From Terriglobales bacterium (GTDB taxonomy: Bacteria > Acidobacteriota > Terriglobia > Terriglobales > Acidobacteriaceae): a stretch of 64,000 bases of DNA. The stretch spans positions 1 to 64,000 of the forward strand of contig JAICWP010000017.1 of assembly GCA_025934735.1 (NCBI GenBank), given 5' to 3'. The position numbers and the translations under genes were made by a program. The notes beneath the pieces are model-generated. The model was given only the letters and a program-made list of their open reading frames with translations. It did no database searches and was not told the origin of the DNA. Shown here one piece after another: positions 42,046-51,726 of this stretch (positions are counted from its first letter, which is position 1; the number at the start of each line of letters is the position of its first letter).

Positions 42046-43818
42046 CTAGTGCGTTTCCAAGTGATACGGCACCTGGGCGCCCATCTTCTCCGCCACGTGG
42101 ACAGCGAAATTGGCCGCGGTCCCGACCACGCCCTTATATTTGGGCACATGGTAGATCGCCTTTGACATCTCCGGATGCTCGGCCACGTAGGCCTTCAACT
42201 CATCCGCCGTCTTGCCGATCTTCTGCAGCACGTCTTTGAACTCCAGCTTGGCCTTGGCTTTGGCTTCGCCCAGCGCCATCTGCACCCGGCTGTGAGCGTT
42301 GATTTCCCCCTCGCCGGAGGTCTCGATCGGCAGGTAAATCATGTCTTTGTAATGGGCTACCACGGCCGATTGCGCGCCGTCCGACTGCGTGGAAGGCATG
42401 CAGCCGAAGGGCTTTAGCGACAGCACCATGTGCGCCAGTTCGTGGTTGGTGTAGTAAATGTTTTTGGCGACTTCCAAGTGGCCTTCGCCGCCTTCAGCGC
42501 GGGTGTTGTAGTAGGGGTGGCCAACGCGCTGCAACTCGTATTGATCCACCAGCTTGTGAGCGGTCCCGCCGAGCGCCTCGATGATCTTGTGGTACTCGCG
42601 CGCGAAAATCTTCTCCGCCGCCTTCAGCTTGAGAAGCTTGTTGCGGTAAGCCCACTCGATCTTGGCGTGCTTGTCAATGCGCCACGCCGCGGGCATCACC
42701 GCGCCCTCTTCCAGGCCGCGTCGGTCGCGGCCCTTCTGGATCACCTGGTGGATCAGGTAATTGATCCAGGTGGCGATAGGCTCGACGATGATCTGGGCCC
42801 CTTCCTTATTGAGGAAGCTGAACATATTGAAGTTGCCGTCGCCTTCCGTGGTCTGCGCCCAGAACTCGCCCGTAATCTTCACGATGGGCTTAACCTTCAA
42901 CCGGTCCACGGGGATCGAGTTGAAGCGGTCGCGGCAGTGGTGCAGCGCTTCGACATAGTCGTCGCTGTAGAGTTGCTCCAGGAACTTGCCCAAGTACTCG
43001 ACTGCAGCCTTGGCGGGCAGCTTGCTGGCAAACTTGCCCAGCTTAGCTTCCACGCTCCAGGGCGACTTCTTCTTGAGCACTTCATGCATGTAATCAATCA
43101 CTTCGTCGAGCACGGCATCGGTGTCGCCGGGGTTTAGCTCAAAGGCGCGCACCTGGTGGGCCAGTTCATTGATCACGTCGCCCATGTTCAGGCCGTTGAG
43201 AATGCTGAGGAAGAAGTCCAGGTTCATGTCCAGGCCGGCTTCCGCCTCGGCCTGGTTCAAGCCACCGGACTGCTGGAACAGGAGCACCCGGAACCCGTCA
43301 TAGCCCGCGTTACGCAGGGCCAGCCGGTACTCGGATTCGTACATGCCGAAGCGGCAGGGACCGCAGGCGCCGGCAGTCAGGAAGACGTAGTTGTTGATGA
43401 GGTCCTGGCGCTTCTGCCCCGATTCTTCCAGTGTCTGCAGGTATTGCACCAGGTTGCCGACCGTGAAGTAGGTGGGGTTGCACTGGCCGTTGTTGCCATA
43501 TTCCTTCCCCAGTTGGAAGGCTTTCACATCGGGCGTGGGCACCACCTCACAGCGGTAGCCCAGACCTTCCAATGCGCCGTGAACCAGTTTTTCGTGCTTC
43601 CAGGTCAGGCCGCCGAAAAGCAGGGTGGTGCGGTGGCGCTGGTCAGCGGTGAAGGGGCGCTCAATGGGTTTATGGAAGTGGTGCGCCTCTTTGTGAACAA
43701 TGCCAGCTTCCCGCTCCAGGCGGGCTCGTTCTTCCGCCACGCGGTCGCGAATCATGTCTTCTACTGTGGTGATCTGCACGAGCTCATTGCCGGATACCGG
43801 ATGCGTCGAAGTACTCAT
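42046..43818 (-). CDS. HgdB/2-hydroxyacyl-CoA dehydratase-like partner protein
   Basis: 590 aa. It resembles the iron-sulphur subunit family HgdB/YjiM. Conserved Cys regions are GNNGQCNPTYFTVGNLVQYL, GACGPCRFGMYESEYRLAL and KPFGCMPSTQSDGA, likely cluster ligands. GAGG lies just before the ATG at 43818; the frame start eight codons earlier is less good. It is first in the minus-strand operon with the activase (108 bp apart). It probably receives low-potential electrons from the activase. No dedicated dehydratase alpha subunit is adjacent, so the reaction cannot be named. Confidence 0.82.
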   Translation of the reverse strand: MSTSTHPVSGNELVQITTVEDMIRDRVAEERARLEREAGIVHKEAHHFHKPIERPFTADQRHRTTLLFGGLTWKHEKLVHGALEGLGYRCEVVPTPDVKAFQLGKEYGNNGQCNPTYFTVGNLVQYLQTLEESGQKRQDLINNYVFLTAGACGPCRFGMYESEYRLALRNAGYDGFRVLLFQQSGGLNQAEAEAGLDMNLDFFLSILNGLNMGDVINELAHQVRAFELNPGDTDAVLDEVIDYMHEVLKKKSPWSVEAKLGKFASKLPAKAAVEYLGKFLEQLYSDDYVEALHHCRDRFNSIPVDRLKVKPIVKITGEFWAQTTEGDGNFNMFSFLNKEGAQIIVEPIATWINYLIHQVIQKGRDRRGLEEGAVMPAAWRIDKHAKIEWAYRNKLLKLKAAEKIFAREYHKIIEALGGTAHKLVDQYELQRVGHPYYNTRAEGGEGHLEVAKNIYYTNHELAHMVLSLKPFGCMPSTQSDGAQSAVVAHYKDMIYLPIETSGEGEINAHSRVQMALGEAKAKAKLEFKDVLQKIGKTADELKAYVAEHPEMSKAIYHVPKYKGVVGTAANFAVHVAEKMGAQVPYHLETH

Positions 43819-44232
43819 ATCCTCACCTTCCCTGGCAAGCATGGTGAATCATTGATACTTAAGGACTTTTTGCTGGTACACGTTTCCCTGATTAAAAACG
43901 CTACATATTGTTGCCCGGTTTAGCTGCCAGCCGAATCGGTTTGTAGCGAACGGCGGAAATTAGTGGTTCAAGGGGCCGATGGGGGTGCTGAGCGGATAAT
44001 AACCCTCCTCATTTTCAGTGACTTACAAGCTCTTATCACACTCCGTTGTGATAAGGGGAGCGGGGCCGCAGGCGGCAAAAAAATGATCCACGGCTTTACG
44101 CCCGTTTTCCCCGCGTCCTATCGCTTCGGGCCAGGCCAGCACACTCCTCAGTGATACGAATCACAGCCAGTGGTTCACGCCGGAGCCGATACTGCCAGCC
44201 AAGCCGGGGTAAACGTGTGCCCGGCTGCTCGC
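43819..44232. other. Divergent intergenic region of the activase operons
   Basis: 413 bp with no convincing gene. It should hold promoters for both divergent activase/HgdB pairs and contains the 24-bp inverted repeat at 44032-44055. A plus-strand frame open from 44170 continues into the next gene, but its first 21 residues look non-coding. Confidence 0.6.
44032..44055. promoter_or_regulatory. Perfect inverted repeat, possible shared operator
   Basis: CTTATCACA (44032-44040) and TGTGATAAG (44047-44055) are exact inverted copies with a 6-bp spacer. They lie about 210 bp upstream of the minus operon and 180 bp upstream of the plus operon. There is no T-run after it, so an operator is more likely than a terminator. 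Confidence 0.5.
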
Positions 44233-47200
44233 ATGATTAACCTCGGTTTGGATATTGGCGCGGTGAGCCTGAAGCTGGCGGCTGTGGGCGACGCAAGTGA
44301 CGCCGGGGCTCTGGCGCGCCTGACAAGCCAAAGTGAAGAGTTCTTCCTCTCCGCCACCGCGGGCAAAGCCTTGGCGGACAGTTCAGTGGCACTTTCGCGC
44401 GTCCGAGCGGTACAGGGTAGTCCACTGCAGGGCGCCGTGGAACTGCTGCAGGAATTTTTGCTTTGGGTACCACCTGCGGGTATCGAGGGCGTGCGGGTAA
44501 CCGGGCTGGGTGGGCGGCTGACCGCTCACGCCCTGAACGCGGAATTTGAAAATGAGTTTCGCGCCGTGGCCAGGGGCGTTCGCTCCCTCTATCCTGACGC
44601 CCGCACCATTTTCGAGATGGGTGGCGAGACCTGCAAGTACATCCGTCTCGATCCCGAGGACCACTCCAGCTACCTTGGCATCTGCGATTACTCCGCCAGC
44701 GGCGATTGCGCTGCCGGAACCGGCGGCTTCATCGAGCAACAAGCTTCGCGCCTGCGGTACGCGGTAGAGAACGTGGGCCCGGCGGCTTGCGGGGCCAGTT
44801 GTGCCGCGCGGGTTGCGGGCCGCTGTTCCGTATTTGCCAAGACGGACATGATCCACGCCCAGCAGAAGGGCTATACCACTGACCAGATTCTGCGCGGGCT
44901 GTGCGACGCGGTAGCGCGCAACTTCAAATCCAGCGTCGTCAAGGGACACGAAGTAATTCCGCCGGTGCTGTTTATCGGCGGCGTCGCTCTGAACCAGGGC
45001 GTGCGCAACGCATTGCGCGAGGTGTTCAAGCTGCAGGAGCAACAATTCATCGTACCCGAGCTGTACTCCTGGCTGGGCGCACTGGGGGCCGCACTGTTTC
45101 AGGCGGAAACGCGTGCAAGGAGCCGCTTTTCGGGTATCGAGCGCCTGCGCGAGGTTGCCGCCTGCCTCCAGGACTTCCCTTCCACCAATGCGCTTTCCCT
45201 GGCCAACGTGGAACTCCTGCGCGACCGGGTTGCGGTGCCGCCGCCGTTCGTAAACGCGCACACGGTGGAAGCTTACCTGGGAATTGACATCGGGTCGGTC
45301 AGCACCAACCTCGTGGTACTGGATTCGCAAGGCCGCCTCCTGAAGGAAATTTACCTTGCCACCGAAGGCCGGCCTATCGAGGTGGTCAACCGGGGTCTGG
45401 CGGAAATTCAAGCCGAAATGGGCGAGCGACTAGACATTCGGGGCGTGGGCACCACCGGCTCCGGCCGCGAACTGGTTGGCGAACTGGTGGGCGCCGACAT
45501 CGTCACCGACGAGATCACTGCCCATAAGACCGGAGCCATGCACGTGTGCCAGGAAATGGGCATGGCGCCCGTGGATACCATTTTCGAAATCGGCGGCCAG
45601 GATTCCAAGTTCATCCGCATCGAGCACGGCGTAGTGGTGGATTTCACCATGAATGAAGCCTGCGCCGCGGGCACGGGCTCGTTCCTGGAAGAGCAGGCGG
45701 AGCGGCTGGGAATCTCGATCAAAGGCGAGTTCGCCCGGCTGGCGCTCTCCTCTCAGCACCCGGCGCGCCTGGGCGAGCGCTGCACCGTGTTCATGGAGCG
45801 CGACGTCAATGGTTTGCTGCGCAAAGGCGCGCAGGTGGCCGACCTGTGCGCGGGACTGGCTCATTCCGTGGCGCTGAACTACCTGAACCGGGTGGTGCGC
45901 GGGCGGAAGATCGGCGACGTCATCTTTTTCCAGGGGGGAACCGCCTACAACGACGCCGTGGCCGCCGCCTTCTCCCAAATTCTCGGCAAGACCATTATTG
46001 TTCCGCCTCACAACGGGGTGATCGGCGCCATCGGCATGGCTTTGATCGCGCGCGAGCGCATGCAGGCGCGGCATCAGCCCAGTCGCTTCCGCGGCTACGA
46101 CCTGGGGCAGGTGAACTTTTCCACCCGCGATTTCGTCTGCAAGGCCTGTTCCAATTATTGCGATATGAAGGAGTTCGTCATCGAAGGCCAGCGCAGCTAC
46201 TGGGGCGACAAATGCTCGGACAAGTTTCGTAAGCGCCCGCGCGGCGATCGCCAGCCAGTCATCGAAGACCTGGTCGAATTCCGCGACCACTTGCTGGAGC
46301 AGGCAGTCGCGCCCGTTCCGGTGAAGCCCAACGGCCACGTGAGGCCGCGAGTGGGCATTCCCCGCGCCATGTTCTTCTATGACCGCGGTCCTTTCTGGGC
46401 GGCCTACTTACGGGAGTGCGGATTCGAGGTGGTGACCTCGCGGGCTACCGATGGGCGCATGGCTGCCGCCGGCGACGAACTCGCGATTGCCCAGCCTTGT
46501 TTTCCCGTGATCGTGGCCCACGGCCATGTTCAGGATCTGCTGCAGCGTGGCGTGGATTACGTACTGGTCCCGAACATTCTTGACTATGAGGCACCGGACC
46601 AGAACGTAAAGTCGCATCTCTGCCCCTGGAACCAGACGCTGCCTTTCGTGCTCCGTGCCGCGCCCAAGTTGGAGAACGCCGCCGGCCAGCTGCTCGCGCC
46701 GACTGTGCACTTCCGTCTGGGACAGGAACATGTGCGCAAGGCGTTGGGGGAGTTTGCGCGCCAACTAGGGGTTTCCCGATCCGTGAACAAACGCGCCGTA
46801 AACGCTGCTTACGCCGCGCAGCAGCGCTTTCGAGAGCAACTGCTCGATGCCGGCGAGCGCACACTCGCCACGCTCGCGAAAGCCGGAGAGCCTGGCCTCG
46901 TACTCCTGGGCCGCCCCTACAATCTTTATGACCGCAACATCAATTGCGATCTACCGCGCAAACTGCGAACTCTCTACGGCGCCAACGTGATCCCGCTGGA
47001 CTTCCTGCCGTTAGAGGAAGAGGACATTTCTGAGATCAACGACAATATGTACTGGAACTCAGGGCGGCTGATCCTGGCCGCGGCGCGCATCACTAGTCGC
47101 TATCCCAACCTGCACCTGATCTACATTTCCAATTTCAAATGCGGGCCCGATTCTTACATTAAGTCATTCTTGTATGACGCTTCCGGCAAACCCAGCCTGC

Positions 47201-47310
47201 TGCTGCAGTTCGACGGCCACTCAAACGACGCCGGCTTTCTCACCCGTTGCGAAGCCTATCTCGACAGCAAAGGATTCCTGCGATGCAACTCCGCGCCCAC
47301 CGCTGTGTGA
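44233..47310 (+). CDS. Second double acyl-CoA dehydratase activase-DUF2229 protein
   Basis: 1,025 aa, paralogue of the 38341 gene in the same architecture. ASKHA module 1 (LGLDIGAVSLKLAAVGD; DCAAGTGGFIEQQ near 159; GRCSVFAKTDM) and module 2 (LGIDIGSVSTNLVVLDSQG; ACAAGTGSFLEEQ near 477; ERCTVFMERDV) lead to DUF2229 from about 705 (VGIPRAMFFYDRGPFW, AQPCFPVIVAHGH). Here both modules keep the classic CAAGTG form, closer to true activases than the other copy. The ATG at 44233 begins at the first conserved strand. It overlaps the next gene by 28 bp. Confidence 0.87.
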   Translation: MINLGLDIGAVSLKLAAVGDASDAGALARLTSQSEEFFLSATAGKALADSSVALSRVRAVQGSPLQGAVELLQEFLLWVPPAGIEGVRVTGLGGRLTAHALNAEFENEFRAVARGVRSLYPDARTIFEMGGETCKYIRLDPEDHSSYLGICDYSASGDCAAGTGGFIEQQASRLRYAVENVGPAACGASCAARVAGRCSVFAKTDMIHAQQKGYTTDQILRGLCDAVARNFKSSVVKGHEVIPPVLFIGGVALNQGVRNALREVFKLQEQQFIVPELYSWLGALGAALFQAETRARSRFSGIERLREVAACLQDFPSTNALSLANVELLRDRVAVPPPFVNAHTVEAYLGIDIGSVSTNLVVLDSQGRLLKEIYLATEGRPIEVVNRGLAEIQAEMGERLDIRGVGTTGSGRELVGELVGADIVTDEITAHKTGAMHVCQEMGMAPVDTIFEIGGQDSKFIRIEHGVVVDFTMNEACAAGTGSFLEEQAERLGISIKGEFARLALSSQHPARLGERCTVFMERDVNGLLRKGAQVADLCAGLAHSVALNYLNRVVRGRKIGDVIFFQGGTAYNDAVAAAFSQILGKTIIVPPHNGVIGAIGMALIARERMQARHQPSRFRGYDLGQVNFSTRDFVCKACSNYCDMKEFVIEGQRSYWGDKCSDKFRKRPRGDRQPVIEDLVEFRDHLLEQAVAPVPVKPNGHVRPRVGIPRAMFFYDRGPFWAAYLRECGFEVVTSRATDGRMAAAGDELAIAQPCFPVIVAHGHVQDLLQRGVDYVLVPNILDYEAPDQNVKSHLCPWNQTLPFVLRAAPKLENAAGQLLAPTVHFRLGQEHVRKALGEFARQLGVSRSVNKRAVNAAYAAQQRFREQLLDAGERTLATLAKAGEPGLVLLGRPYNLYDRNINCDLPRKLRTLYGANVIPLDFLPLEEEDISEINDNMYWNSGRLILAAARITSRYPNLHLIYISNFKCGPDSYIKSFLYDASGKPSLLLQFDGHSNDAGFLTRCEAYLDSKGFLRCNSAPTAV

Positions 47311-48608
47311 AGCCCACGCTACCTCCCGGCCACCCGCTGGCAGGAAAGACGGTGTACGTTCCCGCCATGGCACAGGGCGCGGTTGAGGCATTCGCCGCCG
47401 TCTTCCGCTGGTTCGGCGTGGCCGCGCAGCCCACGCCGCCTTCCAACCAGCGCACCCTCGAACTGGGGGCCAAGTTCACCAGCGGTGATGAATGCTATCC
47501 CGCCAAGATCACGGTGGGCGATTTCCTGCGCATCCTGGAACAACCCGGAGTGGACCCGGAGCGCACCATATTCTTCATGGCTACGGCCGATGGCCCCTGC
47601 CGCTTCGGCCAGTATGTTCCGTTTTTGCGCAAAGTCCTGGCGCAGGCGGGTTTTCCAGATGTGCAGGTATACGCCCCGAGCACGCAGCAGGCCTACCGCG
47701 ATATTGCCCGCCTGGGCAGCACGTTTGAGCGCACCGCGTGGCGGGCTCTGGTCGCCGCTGACATTCTGCGTAAAGCCCTGCTGCAGACCCGGCCCTATGA
47801 AACCGCCGCCGGCGCCGCCGACCAGGCCTTCACAGAATCGGTTGCCGATCTTTGCCAGGCCATTGAAGCCAGTTGCACAGACACCGCCTGCCAGATGAAG
47901 TCGCTGGTGGTTTCCCTTCAGCGTGCGCGCCAGCGCTTCCTCCTGGTTCCCGCGAGCTACACCCGGCAGCGACCGCTGATCGGCGTGGTGGGCGAAATTT
48001 TCTGCCGGCTTAATAACTTCAGCAACGCCGATCTGGTGCGCAACCTGGAAATGCAAGGCGGTGAAGGCTGGCTGACCGACATCGCGGAGTGGATCGGATA
48101 CTGCAACTCAGAAGTCGCCCGCAAGCTGCGCCTGGTAGGGCAGGCAATCTCGCTGGAGATGCTGAAGAGCACCTTGCGCAGCCACGTCCAGCACAGCGAC
48201 GAACGTGCCCTGCTGGCGCCCTTCGCCCAGGATTTTGCCGGCTATGAGGAGCCCCACATCAGCGAAGTTCTGGACCTGGCCCGCCCCTACCTGCCCAACA
48301 CCGGGGTGGAAGGCGAAATGGTGGTGAGCATCGGCAAAGCCGCCTACCTGGCGCGGCATGGCGCGGACGGCATTGTGGACATCAGCCCCTTCACCTGCAT
48401 GAACGGCATCGTCAGCGAGGCCATCTACCCCAAGCTGAGCAAGGACTACGGCGGCATTCCCATCCGCAATTTTTACTTCGACGGCACCCAGGCCGAACTG
48501 CAGCGTGATTTGGGCATCTACCTGGAACTGGCCCGCTCCTACCGGGAGAAGAAGCCGTTCTCGCGGCGCTATCCCGCTCGTTTCAAACAGGCTATGGCGG
48601 CGGACTGA
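47283..48608 (+). CDS. Second HgdB-like partner protein
   Basis: 441 aa, the counterpart of the 42046 gene and shorter. Conserved Cys regions are [37 protein letters not shown] and [18 protein letters not shown]. The ATG within the activase 3' end (28-bp overlap, AAAGGA upstream) implies translational coupling and equal dosage. It is likely the electron acceptor of the 44233 activase. The reaction is unknown. Confidence 0.82.
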   Translation: MQLRAHRCVKPTLPPGHPLAGKTVYVPAMAQGAVEAFAAVFRWFGVAAQPTPPSNQRTLELGAKFTSGDECYPAKITVGDFLRILEQPGVDPERTIFFMATADGPCRFGQYVPFLRKVLAQAGFPDVQVYAPSTQQAYRDIARLGSTFERTAWRALVAADILRKALLQTRPYETAAGAADQAFTESVADLCQAIEASCTDTACQMKSLVVSLQRARQRFLLVPASYTRQRPLIGVVGEIFCRLNNFSNADLVRNLEMQGGEGWLTDIAEWIGYCNSEVARKLRLVGQAISLEMLKSTLRSHVQHSDERALLAPFAQDFAGYEEPHISEVLDLARPYLPNTGVEGEMVVSIGKAAYLARHGADGIVDISPFTCMNGIVSEAIYPKLSKDYGGIPIRNFYFDGTQAELQRDLGIYLELARSYREKKPFSRRYPARFKQAMAAD

Positions 48609-48765
48609 ACCTCTCTTTGGGAGTGGCTTTCGGAAAAGCACAGCTTTAGGCGTGCCGTTGGCAGCGGAGCATCTGCTAAGATTAGGGCAAATCCCTAGCC
48701 GCCTCGGCAGTATTGGTCTCCTGGGCCCAGGTTCGCGCGGACGGGGTCACGAAGGAGCGTCTCCC

Positions 48766-49236
48766 ATGGGAAAGAGTGTTAACAAAGTTATCCTCATCGG
48801 CAATCTGGGCAAAGATCCCGAGGTCAAATACACGCCCAGCGGCACACCGGTGGCAAAATTCACCCTGGCCACGAACGAACGCTACAAAGATAAGGACGGC
48901 CAGTGGCAGGACCGCACCGAGTGGCACAACATTGTGGCCTGGCAGCGTACCGCCGAGATCGCCGGTGAGTACCTGAAGAAGGGACGCTCGGTTTACATTG
49001 AAGGACGGCTGCAGACCCATTCTTGGGACGACAAAACCAGCGGGCAAAAGAAGTACATGACGGAGATTGTGGTCAGCGACCTGGTGCTGCTCGGCGGCGG
49101 GCGTGAGGCTGGCGAAGGCTCTTCCGCGGGACGCAGCCGCGGCGCTGCGGCCCCGGGCGGTGATTTCGACCAGCGCGCCCCTGAGCCCGATGTGGCCCAC
49201 TCCACCACCATTACCGACGAAGACATACCGTTCTAG
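48766..49236 (+). CDS. ssb: Single-stranded DNA-binding protein
   Basis: 156 aa. An N-terminal OB fold ([59 protein letters not shown]) is followed by a Gly/Ala-rich linker and the acidic C-terminal tip DEDIPF that recruits replication and repair proteins. GAAGGAG precedes the ATG. It is a single-gene unit with a terminator. Confidence 0.95.
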   Translation: MGKSVNKVILIGNLGKDPEVKYTPSGTPVAKFTLATNERYKDKDGQWQDRTEWHNIVAWQRTAEIAGEYLKKGRSVYIEGRLQTHSWDDKTSGQKKYMTEIVVSDLVLLGGGREAGEGSSAGRSRGAAAPGGDFDQRAPEPDVAHSTTITDEDIPF

Positions 49237-49254
49237 CTCCACCAACAGCCACGT

Positions 49255-49285
49255 CCCTCGGGGCTTCGGCCCCGAGGGATTTCGA
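49255..49285 (+). terminator. Hairpin terminator after ssb
   Basis: A 10-bp perfect stem (CCCTCGGGGC/GCCCCGAGGG, 49255-49278) has a TTCG tetraloop and is followed by ATTTC. It is very stable. The U-tract is short. Confidence 0.7.
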
Positions 49286-49427
49286 GCGCGGTCCGACGCA
49301 ACCCCTTGGTTCCCAAAGGCAATCTCCTGCAATCTCCGCGTTAGTTGCGTTGTTATTGGTTACCTTTCTGCAGCTCTGACCAACACTGTTTCCTTTCCCG
49401 CCATCTAAGAGCTTTGAACCTGCTGCT

Positions 49428-50399
49428 ATGAAAATCAGCTTCTGGTTGCGTCTCCTGGTCTTTCCCTGCGCCATCCTCGCGCTCCTGCCGCTGGCCTCCT
49501 GTGCCCGGCCTAACCTCAAACAGGCGCTGCGCGCCAGCACCCCCGCGGCACCCAACTCCTGGCCCGTGATGCTGGCCGCTTACCAGCCCTGGTTCGGGGT
49601 GAAGAACCACATGAACGTGGGCTATGCCTCTAACGATCCTGTGGCTCTGCAGAAGCAAATCACCCAGGCCAAGAGCCTGGGCATTGCCGCATTCGTGGTC
49701 AACTGGTACGGACCGCGCAAGCCTTTCGAGGATGGGAACTACGCGCTGCTGCAGAACCTGGCCGCGAAAAACAATTTCAAGGTGGCCCTCCAGTACGATG
49801 AGGCTGTGGATTCACCCGGCTCCACCACAGATGCGGTCGTGGTTGACCTGCGCTACGCTTATGACCGCTACATTGGGCCGCAGGCTGGGCCCTCGCGCGA
49901 GGCTTACCTGCGCTATGACGGGCGGCCGATGATCTTTATCTTCCCCAAGCACGCGGGCACCGACTGGAACCAGGTGCGGCAGGCGGTGGATTCCTGGCCC
50001 GAACCGGACCGTCCGTTGCTGATTACGCAGGCCTATGGCGGGCGGGATGCCAGCGCTTTTGATGGCTTCTACGCCTGGGTAAGCCCCGGCAACCAAGGCT
50101 GGGCCCCCGATGGCAGCCACTGGGGCGGCAGCTACCTGGAGAATTTCTATCAAACCATGATTTCCAAGTATCCGGACAAGATCGCGGTGGGCGCGGCCTG
50201 GCCCGGCTTTGACGACTCGCATGCGCCCTGGAGCCAGAACCGCCATATCAGCCCACGCTGCGGCAAAACTTTTGACGATACCCTCCGGATGTTTCGCGCT
50301 TTCTACAACGATTCCCATCCTCTTCCCTTCCTGATGATTGATACCTGGAACGACTACGAGGAGGGGACGGCGATCGAGAAAGGGCTGCCGAGATGCTGA
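49428..50399 (+). CDS. GH99/GH71-like secreted lipoprotein
   Basis: 323 aa. A lipoprotein signal (LALLPLASC) is followed by a TIM-barrel with the family pattern PVMLAAYQPWFGVKNHMNVG, QAKSLGIAAFVVNWYGP, VALQYDE, RPMIFIFPK and PFLMIDTWNDYEEGTAIEKG. The last resembles the catalytic WNEW-type end of GH99/GH71 alpha-glycan hydrolases, with D in place of the usual E at one position. It probably degrades or trims exopolysaccharide. The substrate is not certain. The gene is monocistronic. Confidence 0.7.
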   Translation: MKISFWLRLLVFPCAILALLPLASCARPNLKQALRASTPAAPNSWPVMLAAYQPWFGVKNHMNVGYASNDPVALQKQITQAKSLGIAAFVVNWYGPRKPFEDGNYALLQNLAAKNNFKVALQYDEAVDSPGSTTDAVVVDLRYAYDRYIGPQAGPSREAYLRYDGRPMIFIFPKHAGTDWNQVRQAVDSWPEPDRPLLITQAYGGRDASAFDGFYAWVSPGNQGWAPDGSHWGGSYLENFYQTMISKYPDKIAVGAAWPGFDDSHAPWSQNRHISPRCGKTFDDTLRMFRAFYNDSHPLPFLMIDTWNDYEEGTAIEKGLPRC

Positions 50400-50458
50400 A
50401 GAGCAGCTACGAGCTGCCAGCCTCTAGGTTCCAGCCATGGGGTAGTAGCTAGCGCTCT

Positions 50459-51565
50459 TTACGCTGCCCCGCTCGCCAGTTTGCGGCTCAGATCGGCGGC
50501 GATGAGTTGGCCGTGGAAGCGGCCGTTTTCGATGAAGATCTCGTTGGTGCTGGATCCGGCGACGATCACTCCTGCCACATAGATTCCCGCCACATTGCTC
50601 TCCAGGGTTTCCGGATCGCATACCGGGCGGCATTGCTCAGGCGAAAGCTCGATTCCCAGGCTGCACAGAAAGTCATAGTCCGGATGGTAGCCGGTCATCG
50701 CGAAAACGAAGTCGTTCTTCAGCACGCGCTCGCCTTGGGGCGTGTTGATGCGCACCGCCTCGGGCGTGACTTCGAGCACACGGCTGCGGAAAAACGCCTG
50801 GATTTCTCCATTCTTGATGCGGTTCTCGATGTCGGGCTTGATCCAGTATTTGACATGGCGGTGAATGCCGTCTTCACGGACGACCATGGTGACCCGCGCT
50901 CCGTGGCGCCACAACTCCAAAGCGGCGATGGCGGCTGAATTCTTGGCGCCGACCACCACCACATCGGTGTCGTAATACGGGTGGGGCTCGTTGTAGTAAT
51001 GCATCACTTTCCGCAGGTCCTCACCGGGAATGTTCATGTAGTTCGGCAGGTCGTAGTAGCCGGTGGCGACGATGATCTTGCGCGCATAGTAATCATGGAC
51101 GGCTTCCTTGCGATCCAGTGTGGTCACGCGAAACTCGCCGTCTTCCCCAGTCACCGTCTTCACCCATTCATACTGATGGATCTTCAGTTCGTAGTGCTGG
51201 GCTACGTTGCGGTAGTACTCCAGCGCTTCCTGCCGGGTGGGCTTCATGTTCGCCGTATTGAAAGGAATGCCGCCGATTTCCAGCAGCTCCGGCGTGGTGA
51301 AGAAGGTCATGTTGGCGGGATAGTGGAACAGCGAGTTGACCACGCAGCCTTTATCAATCACCAGCACTTTCAAGCCTGCGCGCTGCGCCTCGATGGCACA
51401 CGCCAATCCGGTGGGGCCGGCGCCGATGACTAGCACATCCGTCCAGCCGTCAGGACGCGCGTGCGCCTGCTTGCGCGCCACAGGTTCGGGAGTCTTGCTG
51501 GTTTTGAGCACGGGTTTGCGCGCCTTGTTGCTGGCCTTGCGTGGCACAGGTCTTCCCCTATGCAC
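50459..51565 (-). CDS. ypdA: YpdA family bacillithiol disulphide reductase
   Basis: 368 aa flavoprotein. FAD motif VLVIGAGPTGLACAIEAQRAG (from about 44), NADPH motif VVVVGAKNSAAIAALELWR (from about 200), and the YpdA-specific SLFHYPANMTFFTTPELLEIGG. It reduces bacillithiol disulphide with NADPH. Together with BshA (10672) it implies bacillithiol is the main thiol. A basic 40-residue N-terminal lead (KARKPVLKTSKTPEPVARK) is unusual, and the start is GTG. It is divergent from aspA. Confidence 0.9.
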   Translation of the reverse strand: MHRGRPVPRKASNKARKPVLKTSKTPEPVARKQAHARPDGWTDVLVIGAGPTGLACAIEAQRAGLKVLVIDKGCVVNSLFHYPANMTFFTTPELLEIGGIPFNTANMKPTRQEALEYYRNVAQHYELKIHQYEWVKTVTGEDGEFRVTTLDRKEAVHDYYARKIIVATGYYDLPNYMNIPGEDLRKVMHYYNEPHPYYDTDVVVVGAKNSAAIAALELWRHGARVTMVVREDGIHRHVKYWIKPDIENRIKNGEIQAFFRSRVLEVTPEAVRINTPQGERVLKNDFVFAMTGYHPDYDFLCSLGIELSPEQCRPVCDPETLESNVAGIYVAGVIVAGSSTNEIFIENGRFHGQLIAADLSRKLASGAA

Positions 51566-51726
51566 GCGATTCTAGCATGCGCATTTTGCGCCTCCGGTGC
51601 AGCTACACGCATCACACAACCCTGTGCGCTGCTGCCTGGGCGGACTGGCGACGCTTGCTATAATTTTTGGTTCTCGATGGCCTCATCTTCGCCATTGCGT
51701 TCATCCCTCTTCAGGAGCTAGCCACC

